A stretch of DNA of 64,000 nucleotides, taken from Streptomyces globisporus (GTDB taxonomy: Bacteria; Actinomycetota; Actinomycetes; Streptomycetales; Streptomycetaceae). Positions 26,215 through 33,810 of the stretch are shown here, piece after piece. A program made the position numbers and the translations under genes. How positions within the stretch are numbered: the first letter of the stretch is position 1; each line of letters opens with the position of its first letter. The stretch covers positions 1 through 64,000 of the forward strand of contig BMTG01000024.1 in assembly GCA_014649555.1 (NCBI GenBank), given 5' to 3'. The notes under the pieces were generated by a model. That model worked only from the letters and a program-made list of their open reading frames with translations, made no database searches and was not told the origin of the DNA.

Positions 26215-26553
26215 TCAGAGGTGAACGTCGAGGAACTTCCGTACCTCGTCGATGGTCATGGGCCCCGTGCCGTGCGCCACCACCGCTCCCTCCTTCAGCA
26301 GGAGGCAGGACGGGGCTCCGGTGATCCCGTATCGCTCGGTTGCCGCCGGGCAACGCGTGATGTCGGTCCGGACGACCGTCAGGCGGCCCGTGTAGGCGGC
26401 GGCGATGTCGCCCACGACGACATCCATCACCCGACAGGGCTCGATCGCCTTGGGCCATGCCCCGGTGAAGTATGCGAGAACCGGAACCTCGCTTCTCCCG
26501 AGGATGAAATCGAACTCCGCGTCCTCACGAGGTCGGTGAACCAGCTTTGTCAT
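26215..26553 (-). CDS. Thioredoxin-fold protein with altered active site
   Basis: The 112-residue product has a thioredoxin-like order: VPVLAYFTGAWPKAIEPCRVM (residues about 23-43), then a RLTVVRTDITRCPAATERYGITGAPSCLLLKEG stretch with the cis-Pro region GAPS. The normal WCxxC is replaced by W-x6-C (one Cys), so it cannot form the usual disulfide at that site. AGGAG lies six bases upstream of the ATG. The redox role is therefore uncertain; a chaperone-like or one-cysteine role is possible. Confidence 0.65.
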   Translation of the reverse strand: MTKLVHRPREDAEFDFILGRSEVPVLAYFTGAWPKAIEPCRVMDVVVGDIAAAYTGRLTVVRTDITRCPAATERYGITGAPSCLLLKEGAVVAHGTGPMTIDEVRKFLDVHL

Positions 26554-26635
26554 GGGAGCTCCTGACCTCACGCTTCGTACTCCATCCCATCATCCCTCGC
26601 GCGGTGTGCCAGGTCGGCCCCGGCCGGGTGACGCG

Positions 26636-27775
26636 TCAGCGGACGCGGAGACCGACCGCCAGCGTCAGTTCAAGGACCCGGTGTGGTGATGCGAGATCGG
26701 GAAACAGCTCCCGCAGCTGCGACATCCGGTAGCGGACCGTCTGGGGATGGACGAACAACGCCGCCGCGACCTCGTCCCGCCTGCCCTGGTGCAGCAGCCA
26801 CGCCCGCAACGTCTCCTCCAGCCGTCGTGCCGTTGCGGCAGGCAGGGTCTGCAACGGTGCGAGGGCTCGGGCGCGCAGGTCTGCGAACGCGTCCACGTCG
26901 GCGCTGAGCACCAGGTCGGGCAGGTGGTCCTCGGTGTCGCGGATGTCGGAGGAAAGGGAGCGCGCGCGCAGGGCCCGTGCGTACGAGGCGGACGCGTGGG
27001 TCCACGGCCGGGCCGGGCCGACCACGGCGGCGCGGTCGGTCAGCTGCCGTAGGAGACGTGATCGGTCGGCATCGGGGACGAGGAGTACGCCGGTGTCATC
27101 CGGCAGATCGTCGAGGACGAGGGTGTTCGGGTCGAGTGTCCGGTAGGCAGGCCGGGCCTGGGCGGCGGGCAGCAGGACGGCGGTCAGCGAAACCGGAGGC
27201 TGCCACCTGGCCCGTTGGCCGGAGGCCAGCAGCGCGTCCGGGCTCGCGCCGGCGAGGAGGTCGCGGGCCAGGTGTTCCAGGTGGCGCTCGTGGTCTCTGC
27301 CCCGGGCGGCCAGTTCGTCGGCGTGGCCCGCGGCGCTCGCGGCGGAGAGCTCGTCGATGTAGGCGAAGGTCAGCTCGGCGAACTTTGCGACCTCTGCGGC
27401 GGGCAGACCTGCGGGTACGGCACCCGCTGCCAGACATCGCCAGGCGACCCGGGCGCCGACGCGGTAGGCGCTGAGCAGGGCGTCCATCGATCGGCCGTCG
27501 CGCACCTCGCCGCGGCCCAGCTCGTAGGCGGCGTCCCCGGCGTCGCCGCCTGTGGCCTTCCCGCTCGCGAGGTCCAGGTAGTGCCCCAGGGCGGTGCGGA
27601 CGGCTCTGCGGATGGTGGCGCCCATGCGGCCCGACAAGGCACGGGCGTAGGGAGGAACCTCCTCGATGATCGCCTGGACGACTTCGTCGGCGGTGGTCTT
27701 CAGCGCCGCCCGAAGGGCGGTGACCGTCGTCTCATCCAGGGTCAGTTCGCTGGCTCTCCGGATTGCATAGCTCAT
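26636..27775 (-). CDS. PucR/CdaR-type transcriptional regulator
   Basis: The 379-residue protein has an N-terminal helical sensor region (DEVVQAIIEEVPPYARALSG) and the PucR C-terminal HTH with LRAWLLHQGRRDEVAAALFVHPQTVRYRMSQLRELFPDL. It is divergent from the reductase/desaturase operon; the shared 86-base gap contains two inverted repeats. Regulators of this type flank desaturase operons in actinomycetes, so it probably controls fatty-acid desaturation. Confidence 0.85.
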   Translation of the reverse strand: MSYAIRRASELTLDETTVTALRAALKTTADEVVQAIIEEVPPYARALSGRMGATIRRAVRTALGHYLDLASGKATGGDAGDAAYELGRGEVRDGRSMDALLSAYRVGARVAWRCLAAGAVPAGLPAAEVAKFAELTFAYIDELSAASAAGHADELAARGRDHERHLEHLARDLLAGASPDALLASGQRARWQPPVSLTAVLLPAAQARPAYRTLDPNTLVLDDLPDDTGVLLVPDADRSRLLRQLTDRAAVVGPARPWTHASASYARALRARSLSSDIRDTEDHLPDLVLSADVDAFADLRARALAPLQTLPAATARRLEETLRAWLLHQGRRDEVAAALFVHPQTVRYRMSQLRELFPDLASPHRVLELTLAVGLRVR

Positions 27776-27777
27776 TT

Positions 27778-27796
27778 TTTGTTCCCTGCGAACAAA
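27778..27796. promoter_or_regulatory. Candidate operator between PucR gene and reductase/desaturase operon
   Basis: TTTGTTC-CCTGC-GAACAAA is a perfect inverted repeat with 7-base arms, two bases upstream of the PucR start codon. Its AT-rich arms stand out in this GC-rich DNA. Confidence 0.5.
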
Positions 27797-27814
27797 TCGG
27801 TCGACCAGATTTAC

Positions 27815-27830
27815 GTCCTGTGGTCAGGAC
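27815..27830. promoter_or_regulatory. Second inverted repeat in the divergent promoter
   Basis: GTCCTG-TGGT-CAGGAC has perfect 6-base arms and lies 32 bases upstream of the reductase ATG, a place where it could cover the promoter. Confidence 0.4.
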
Positions 27831-27861
27831 TTTACGCCTGGAGGCGCAGCAAGCTGGGGCC

Positions 27862-28917
27862 ATGACGAGTACAGCCCTTCGCGGCAGGGCGTGGAAACTG
27901 CTGGAGATGGTCACGACGCCGCTGCTGCCGTCGGACTACCTCGACCTGGTCAGCCCGCTCCGTACGGGCGCTGACCTCCGGGGGCGCATCGAGGCCGTGC
28001 ACCCCGAGACGAGTGACGCCGCGACGGTCGTGATCAGGCCGGGACGGGGCTGGCGCGGCCACACAGCCGGCCAGTACGTGCGGATCGGGGTCGACGTCGA
28101 TGGGGTGCGCCTGTGGCGTGCCTACTCCATCACCTCGCCGACGGGCCGCCAGGACGGCCGCATCACGATCACCGTGAAGGCGATCCCGGACGGCAAGGTC
28201 AGCAATCATCTGGTCCGCAAGGCGAAACCGGGCACGCTGATCCAGCTCGACCAGGCGACCGGTGACTTCGTCCTGCCGCGGGCCAAGCCCGCCAAGGTGC
28301 TCTACCTGACAGCCGGCAGCGGCATCACGCCCGTGATGGGCATGCTGCGCGACACCGGACTCGACGACGCCGTCATGGTCCACTGCGCGCCACAGCCTCA
28401 GGACGTGATCTTCCGCAAGGAACTGCACAGTCTGGTCGCGGACAAGAAGCTTCGGCTCACCGAGCTGCACACCGACACCGACGGCAAGCTCGACATCGCC
28501 CGTCTCCAGGACCTCGTGCCCGACTGGGCCGAGCGCGAGACCTGGGCCTGCGGGCCCGCAGGCCTGCTCGACGCCGCCGAAGAGCACTGGACCGAAGAGG
28601 GCGTCCGAGAACGCCTGCACACCGAGCGTTTCCGCCCCGGCGTCGTCGTCGCCGGCGAGGGCGGCGAGGTCACGTTCAGCACCACCGGCAAGACCGTGGC
28701 CGCGGACGGCGCCACGCCGCTGCTGGACATCGGCGAGGAAGCCGGCGTGCTCATGCCCTCCGGGTGCCGTATGGGCATCTGCTTCGGCTGCGTCACGCCG
28801 CTCAAGGCCGGAGCCGTCCGCGACCTGCGTACCGGCGAGATCACCGAGGCCGAGCCGGGCGTCCTCATCCAGACCTGTGTGTCCGCCGCGGCGGGCCCCT
28901 GCGACATCGAACGGTAG
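27862..28917 (+). CDS. Ferredoxin reductase-type oxidoreductase with C-terminal 2Fe-2S domain
   Basis: The 351-residue protein has the FAD-binding RAYSITSP motif (about residue 91), the NAD(P)-binding GSGITPVMGML (about 152) and a C-terminal plant-type 2Fe-2S domain with PSGCRMGICFGC and a fourth Cys in IQTCVS. This is the architecture of electron donors to acyl desaturases (compare Rv3230c of M. tuberculosis). The desaturase follows with a ribosome site overlapping the stop, so the two form an operon and presumably an electron-transfer pair. Confidence 0.9.
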   Translation: MTSTALRGRAWKLLEMVTTPLLPSDYLDLVSPLRTGADLRGRIEAVHPETSDAATVVIRPGRGWRGHTAGQYVRIGVDVDGVRLWRAYSITSPTGRQDGRITITVKAIPDGKVSNHLVRKAKPGTLIQLDQATGDFVLPRAKPAKVLYLTAGSGITPVMGMLRDTGLDDAVMVHCAPQPQDVIFRKELHSLVADKKLRLTELHTDTDGKLDIARLQDLVPDWAERETWACGPAGLLDAAEEHWTEEGVRERLHTERFRPGVVVAGEGGEVTFSTTGKTVAADGATPLLDIGEEAGVLMPSGCRMGICFGCVTPLKAGAVRDLRTGEITEAEPGVLIQTCVSAAAGPCDIER

Positions 28918-28924
28918 GAGCACC

Positions 28925-30043
28925 TTGACCGCCATCGACCCCACCGCCCACCTGACCGCCGAGCAGATCGAGGAACTGGGCCGCGAGCTGGACGCCATCC
29001 GCGACGAGGTGATCGCCGACCGCGGCGAGAAGGACGCCGCCTACATCCGCCGGGTCATCTCGGCGCAGCGCAAGCTGGAGCTGGTCAGCAGGGGTGTGCT
29101 GCTGTTCTCGATCTTCCCGCCCGCGTGGCTGATCGGCACCGCCGGGCTGTCCGTGGCGAAGATCATGGACAACATGGAGATCGGTCACAACATCCTGCAC
29201 GGCCAGTGGGACTGGATGCGCGACCCGAAGATCCACTCCACCACCTGGGAGTGGGACCACGTCTCGCCGGCCGATCAGTGGAAGCACTCGCACAACGAAC
29301 TGCACCACACGTACACCAACGTGATCGGCAAGGACAACGACCTCGGCTACGGCATCATGCGCGTCGACGAGGACCAGAGGTGGCACCCCTTCCACCTCGG
29401 CCAGCCGCTGTGGAACTTCCTCAACGCCTGCTTCTTCGAGTACGGCATCGCGGCGTACGACCTGGAGCTCGGCAAGAACCTCCACAAGCGCCGCCGCAAG
29501 AACCCGGAGTTCCGCGCGCGGGCCAGGGCCGTGGGCCGCAAGATCCGCAAGCAGGTGCTCAAGGACTACGTGATCCACCCTCTGCTGTCGGGCCCCTCGT
29601 TCCTCACCACACTCGCCGCCACCTTCACCGCGAACCTGGTCCGCAACCTCTGGACCCACTCGGTGATCATGTGCGGGCACTTCCCCGAGGGCGTACAGGT
29701 CTTCGAGCGCCGGTCGATCAGGGGCGAGACTCGCGGCCAGTGGTACCTCCGCCAGATGATGGGCTCGGCGAACATCAGCGGCAGCAAGGCCATGCACTTC
29801 ATGACCGGCAACCTGTCGCACCAGATCGAGCACCACCTGTTCCCGGACCTGCCGAGCAACCGGTACGCCGAGGTCGCGGTGAAGGTGCGCGCGCTGTTCG
29901 AGAAGTACGAGCTGGAGTACGTCACCGGTCCGCTGCCCAAGCAAGTGTTCTCCGCGTGGCACAAGGTCTTCCGGCTCTCACTGCCGAACAAGCGGCCCAA
30001 GGCCGGAACGCCGGACCGCGAGCCGGACCTCATCGCCGCCTGA
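28925..30043 (+). CDS. Membrane fatty acid (acyl-CoA) desaturase
   Basis: The start is a TTG at 28925 with AGGAG four bases upstream, giving 372 residues. The three histidine boxes are H88-NIL-H92, HSHNELHH (121-128) and HQIEHH near residue 300, which bind the di-iron centre. Hydrophobic segments lie around residues 55-80 and 215-235. It should introduce a double bond in membrane lipid acyl chains, fed with electrons by the preceding reductase, often in response to cold or membrane stress. Confidence 0.9.
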   Translation: MTAIDPTAHLTAEQIEELGRELDAIRDEVIADRGEKDAAYIRRVISAQRKLELVSRGVLLFSIFPPAWLIGTAGLSVAKIMDNMEIGHNILHGQWDWMRDPKIHSTTWEWDHVSPADQWKHSHNELHHTYTNVIGKDNDLGYGIMRVDEDQRWHPFHLGQPLWNFLNACFFEYGIAAYDLELGKNLHKRRRKNPEFRARARAVGRKIRKQVLKDYVIHPLLSGPSFLTTLAATFTANLVRNLWTHSVIMCGHFPEGVQVFERRSIRGETRGQWYLRQMMGSANISGSKAMHFMTGNLSHQIEHHLFPDLPSNRYAEVAVKVRALFEKYELEYVTGPLPKQVFSAWHKVFRLSLPNKRPKAGTPDREPDLIAA

Positions 30044-30138
30044 CTCCCCGGCCGCAGGTCAAGCCCTTGGGCGACGTCCCGCCTGCGACACGACGGCCTG
30101 CTCGGCCGGTGGAGTTCCCCGCTGCCCGGGTCCTGTGC

Positions 30139-30366
30139 TGCTTTCGCCGCTTGTTCGGTGACGGGCTCCACTTCGACGCGGGAGAGAGCGCAGTTCAGGC
30201 GAGGCATCTTGGTGCGTGAGCTTTCGCGATGGTGTTGGCCCCGATCACCAGGCCGGCTCCCCTGTCGTGGAAGATGCGCGGCATCGCGAGGAACTTGCGT
30301 CCTGTGCGACGCAGGCGGAGAGCCCGTGCGAGTCCAGGGCGACGGTTTCGATGCGCTCGCTCACGC
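30139..30366 (-). pseudogene. Degenerate PIN-domain toxin copy
   Basis: About 228 bases align with the intact PIN genes at 42044 and 53299 (IETVALDSHGLS, NTIAK region, VTEQAAKAA) but contain several frameshifts and lack the last 50 codons, including two catalytic Asp residues. It directly follows an intact antitoxin gene with the same GTGA overlap. The antitoxin is thus left without a working toxin here. Confidence 0.8.
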
Positions 30367-30609
30367 GGCGTCCGCGCCCGTGGAGGGGCTGGTGGAGCCG
30401 AAGAACTTCCCGTGCGCCTCGACGAGTTCCTCGTCGGTGAAGGGTCCGTGCTCCTCCTCGTGACGACGGAGGTCGTCGCCCAGGAACTGGTGCCGGGTCC
30501 GGCGGGTTACGGCTTCCGCCGCGTAGCCGGAGACGTTGTCCGGGAGCTTGCGGAGCTCCGCCACCTGGTCGCTGGGCAGGGTGACGGTGATGCGAGTCGT
30601 GGAGGACAT
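30361..30609 (-). CDS. Ribbon-helix-helix-like antitoxin, copy 1
   Basis: This 82-residue protein (MSSTTRITVTLPSDQVAELRKL) has the N-terminal strand and helix of ribbon-helix-helix antitoxins and a C-terminal EEEHGPFTDEELVEAHGKFFG tail that should wrap the toxin. It is close to the copies at 42442 and 53697. Its partner toxin is degenerate. A weakened version of the operator lies upstream. Confidence 0.75.
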   Translation of the reverse strand: MSSTTRITVTLPSDQVAELRKLPDNVSGYAAEAVTRRTRHQFLGDDLRRHEEEHGPFTDEELVEAHGKFFGSTSPSTGADAA

Positions 30610-30616
30610 GAGTCCA

Positions 30617-30632
30617 GCGTGCTGGAGCATGC
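30617..30632. promoter_or_regulatory. Degenerate antitoxin operator
   Basis: GCGTGCTGGAGCATGC corresponds to the perfect palindrome found upstream of the antitoxin at 42690, with mismatches in one arm. Confidence 0.4.
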
Positions 30633-30765
30633 GCGGGGTGGTGGGCTTGCCACTGAGGGATCTCAACCCTCCATCATGTGAGCCAGGGCACATGCTGGAG
30701 GGCGATCATCTTGCCGCTCGTCGTCGGTCATACGGGTGACACCGTCGCAACGAGGAAGGCACGCC

Positions 30766-31434
30766 ATGACCGGCACGTTCACCACACCTGGACCCATCCA
30801 CTCGGTAACCACCAGTCAGCGATCCACGGCGCGAAGGCTCACGGTCGGTGGTGTGCTGGCAGGTCCACTGTTCCTCGCGGCCGGACTCGCCCAGGGCCTC
30901 ACGCGCGACGGCTTTGACTTAACCCGAAACGCGATCAGCCAACTCGCTCTGGGTGGGGCCGGCTGGGTTCAGACGCTGAGTTTCGTGTTCACCGGAGCAC
31001 TGCTGGTCGCCGGCGCGGCCGGGCTACGGCGGACTCTGCACAGAGGCCCCGCCGGGAGATGGGCACCGGCCTTGGTCGGCGTGTTCGGCCTCTCCTTCTG
31101 GGCAGCAGCCGCCTTCCCGGCCGACGCCGGTGCGGGCTTCCCCGAAGGCTCCCCGGACGCGACGGTGATGAGCGGGCACGGGGCAGCCCACATGGTCGCC
31201 GGGATGATCGGCTACGTCGCTCTGTGTGCCGCGTTCGTCGTTCTGGCCCGCCCGCTCGCCGCCCGGGGTCTTCAGGGCTGGGCCGTGGCGTCGCGGGTCG
31301 TACCCGTGGCTGTCCTCGCCGGATTCATGGGCTCGGCCGCGTCGGTTCTTGCGTTCACAGCCGGTGCCGGCCTCGGTCTCCTGTGGCTGAGCGCGGTGAT
31401 GGCGCGGCTGGCCGACGCCCCGGGCGACCACTAG
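30766..31434 (+). CDS. DUF998 integral membrane protein
   Basis: The 222-residue protein has six hydrophobic segments and DUF998 traits: GPLFLAAGLAQGLTRDGFDLTRNAISQLALGGAGWVQT at the start and AAFPADAGAGFP after the third helix. GAGGAAGG precedes the ATG. Proteins of this family sit in the cytoplasmic membrane; function unknown. It is followed after 57 bases by a DUF4287 gene. Confidence 0.8.
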   Translation: MTGTFTTPGPIHSVTTSQRSTARRLTVGGVLAGPLFLAAGLAQGLTRDGFDLTRNAISQLALGGAGWVQTLSFVFTGALLVAGAAGLRRTLHRGPAGRWAPALVGVFGLSFWAAAAFPADAGAGFPEGSPDATVMSGHGAAHMVAGMIGYVALCAAFVVLARPLAARGLQGWAVASRVVPVAVLAGFMGSAASVLAFTAGAGLGLLWLSAVMARLADAPGDH

Positions 31435-31491
31435 CCAAACGCCGTTCTCACCCGTACGACCAAGATGATCACGATCCGAAATGGAGCATCC

Positions 31492-31707
31492 TTGACCGAC
31501 AACGCCGTGAAGGGCCCTGCCGGCTACTTCCCGTCCATCGAGAAGAAGTACGGCCGTCCGATCGCCGAGTGGAAGGGGCTCATTCGTTCCTCACCACTCA
31601 CCAAGCACATGGAGCTGGTCGGCTGGCTCAAGTCCGAGCACGGACTCGGCCACGGCCATGCCAATGCCCTCGTCGCCCACACTCTCGCCGAGGGCAGCGC
31701 CAAGTGA
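31492..31707 (+). CDS. DUF4287 family small protein (array copy)
   Basis: I place the start at a TTG at 31492 because GGAG lies five bases upstream and the resulting 71-residue product matches the paralogue at 18843 from its first residue (TDNAVKGPAGYFPSIEKKYG). An upstream ATG at 31465 lacks such support. Product ends LGHGHANALVAHTLAEGSAK. Role unknown. Confidence 0.8.
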   Translation: MTDNAVKGPAGYFPSIEKKYGRPIAEWKGLIRSSPLTKHMELVGWLKSEHGLGHGHANALVAHTLAEGSAK

Positions 31708-32688
31708 TCAGGTCGGGACGCCGAGGCATGCTTCACCGCTCAGGTATCCCGGCAGGCCGAACAGAGGAAAGAGGAACGCGGTGTCACGGAACGCCGTGAT
31801 GCTCTCGATGCGGTCGCCGCAGAAGTCGAGGACTTGGAGAGCCCAGGGCTCGTAACCGGTCCCGTCCGTACGGGGCCGGTACTGGCCGAAAGCGGGGGAG
31901 CCGTTCGCCACGGTCGGGACGAGTCGTGAACCGCGGCAGCCGATGGCTGGTCCGGTCAGCCAGGATTCGATGTCGGCCACTCCCTGCATCCACTTCGCGT
32001 ACGGCGGCAGGGACAGGGTGGCGTCGACGTGGAGCAGCAATCCCAGCTCCTCCATGTCATACCGGGAGAAGGCCGTGGCGTACCGCTCGGCCAGGACCTG
32101 CTGGGTGCCACCGGGCGCCGGGAGACCGAGTTCGTCGGCCCTGTCCCGGCGGTCGGCCAGAGTGGCGCGGGCCCGCTGCAAAGCACTGTTGGCGGAGGCG
32201 AGAGTGCAGCCGTGCAGGTCGGCGACCTCGCGGGCCGAGAAGCCGAGGACATCCCGCAGGAGCAAGGTGGCTCGCTGCTTGGGCGGCAGATGCTGGAGCG
32301 CGGCAACGAACGCAAGCCGCACCGACTCGCCGGTCACCGCGGAAGCCGCCGGATCGCCACCAGGCAGGGGGTCGATCCACAGCGCGTTGTCCGCCGGCGC
32401 GCCTGGAGGAGCTGAGCCGTCCGACGCCCCGGACAGGTCCATCGGCAACGCCCGCCGCCTACCGGAAGCCAGGGCGTCCAGACACACGTTGGTGGCGATC
32501 CGGTACACCCATGAGCGTAGGGACGACCTGCCCGCGAACTGCCCGGCGTTCTGCCAAGCTCGGACGAGGGTCTGCTGAGCGGCATCCTCGGCTTCTGCGT
32601 ACGACCCCAGCATGCGATAGCAGTAGCGAACCAACTCGCCCCGGTACGCATCAAGTTCCAGCACTATCGCCCGCGCCTTGTCATCCAT
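31708..32688 (-). CDS. ECF sigma factor, SigJ-like, with C-terminal SnoaL-type domain
   Basis: The 326-residue protein has sigma region 2 (about residues 12-85, LVRYCYRMLGSYAEAEDAAQQTLVRAWQN, SSLRSWVYRIATNVCLDAL) and region 4 (about 135-185, QHLPPKQRATLLLRDVLGFSAREVADLHGCTLASANSALQRAR). A C-terminal domain of about 115 residues (YATAFSRYDMEELGLLLHVDATLSLPP) is SnoaL-like, as in the ECF41/SigJ groups that lack a membrane anti-sigma factor. It converges on the DUF4287 gene with no gap. A GGGGGAG site precedes the ATG. Confidence 0.88.
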   Translation of the reverse strand: MDDKARAIVLELDAYRGELVRYCYRMLGSYAEAEDAAQQTLVRAWQNAGQFAGRSSLRSWVYRIATNVCLDALASGRRRALPMDLSGASDGSAPPGAPADNALWIDPLPGGDPAASAVTGESVRLAFVAALQHLPPKQRATLLLRDVLGFSAREVADLHGCTLASANSALQRARATLADRRDRADELGLPAPGGTQQVLAERYATAFSRYDMEELGLLLHVDATLSLPPYAKWMQGVADIESWLTGPAIGCRGSRLVPTVANGSPAFGQYRPRTDGTGYEPWALQVLDFCGDRIESITAFRDTAFLFPLFGLPGYLSGEACLGVPT

Positions 32689-32884
32689 GTCGCTCCCCCC
32701 GCTCCCGGTGACGCGCCACCTCGGCATGCGGCCAGGCGTGCCCCCATCCGACCGGCACAACGATAGAGCTGCGGGCATGTGCGGCGATCCCGAGGGCGTA
32801 CAAGGAGCGGCCGCGAGTGCCGCGAAACGGGTCAGGCGGTGCGGAGGTGGTACAAGGCGCTGAGGAAGGTCTGGACAAAGATGA

Positions 32885-33087
32885 ACCCCCAGGTTGTTGA
32901 TCTGGGGGTGCGTAGAAGAGTGGGTGACGAGAATCGAACTCGCGCTCTGAGCTTGGGAATCAGCGGTGCCTGGGCCGTTGCAGCGGCTCTGAACTGCACT
33001 TTCGTGCTGGACGAGGCGTATGGCCACAGTCTCGGGGAGCCGTACCTGACCGCTTTTGTCCGCTCTGCTGGGCACGGATGGGGCACG
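32885..33087 (-). repeat. Attachment-like repeat 2
   Basis: A hairpin of a different type (ACCCCCAG, 32885-32892; CTGGGGGT, 32902-32909) is followed by the tRNA-Gly 3' half from 32917 (acceptor end altered: AGTGGGTGACG) and the arm ending GGGCACGGATGGGGCACG at 33087. It closes the desaturase/sigma-factor cassette. Confidence 0.88.
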
Positions 33088-33104
33088 AGGCTGTCGCCGC
33101 AACG

Positions 33105-33166
33105 GGCGGGTTCTCCGGGCGGGCCGGCGGTTCAGAAGGGGATGCTGCGTACCCGTTCGGCGCAGA
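33105..33166 (-). pseudogene. 3' tail of a PIN toxin gene, cut by an IS element
   Basis: The sequence right after repeat 2 matches the last codons and downstream DNA of the PIN gene next to repeat 5 (TCCGGGCGGGCCGGC, then a TTCAGAAGGGG variant of the stop region). It ends where the IS remnant begins. Confidence 0.6.
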
Positions 33167-33490
33167 GTCAGGCCCTGTCTCATTGGCTTCACGTCGATCA
33201 GGCCACGTGCGAGGGTGGTGGCCATGCCGCAGCTTGGTCACCGCCTCCGGTCCTGAGTCAGGTCCCTGGCGAGCGGCCGTCCTCAGTCTCCACAAGGCGC
33301 GTCCAGATCAAGATGGCTGCGAGGTGGAGTGCGCCCTCGTAGGCGATGGCGAGTTTGTCTGTTCGCATGGCCACGCCGCGCCACTGCTTGAGACGGTTGA
33401 TGCACCGCTCGACGGTATTGCGCTGCTTGTATGCCTCCGCGTCGAAGCTGGGTGGACGACCGCCGGTTCGGCCTCGCCCGAGGCGGTGCG
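33167..33490 (-). mobile_element. IS5-family insertion sequence remnant
   Basis: The minus strand encodes the last 70 residues of an IS5-family transposase (RPPSFDAEAYKQRNTVERCI, NRLKQWRGVAMRTDKLAIAY, then ILIWTRL) with a stop at 33258-33260. The terminal sequence CAGGCCCTGTCTCA at about 33169 is the outer end of the element. The other end and most of the transposase are gone. The sequence from 33491 to 33810 has no gene. Confidence 0.8.
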
Positions 33491-33733
33491 GTCACGTTTC
33501 CGGCTAATTGGATCCGATCACATGGATTGGATTCCATGAAGAAGATTGCCCAGATGAGCGTACGTTGACCAGCCAACCGTGCGATGAACCCCTCCGACCC
33601 TTACGAACCTGGTTCCAGGAACGGGTGCCGAGGGCATGGATAAAAGGGTCGCTCCTCGCACAGCAGTTGATGCCGGATCCGGCGGGCCACCCGCTTGCGC
33701 AGCGTTCTCGAGCGAGGGTGCTCGCGCCTGCCT

Positions 33734-33753
33734 CCCTAGGACGATGCCTAGGG
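33734..33753. promoter_or_regulatory. CCCTAGG inverted repeat
   Basis: CCCTAGG (33734-33740) and CCTAGGG (33747-33753) form perfect 7-base arms with a 6-base spacer, 58 bases past the stop of the oxidoreductase gene. It may be a weak terminator or an operator; no T tract follows. Confidence 0.3.
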
Positions 33754-33810
33754 TGAGCCCAGCCGCTCAGGTACGCCCATTCCCATCTCCCCTGCGGACG
33801 CCGGTCACCC

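Noticed and set aside
33734-33753. Firm terminator call for the CCCTAGG hairpin
   Set aside because: The stem is short and no T run follows on either strand, so it is kept only as a weak candidate site.
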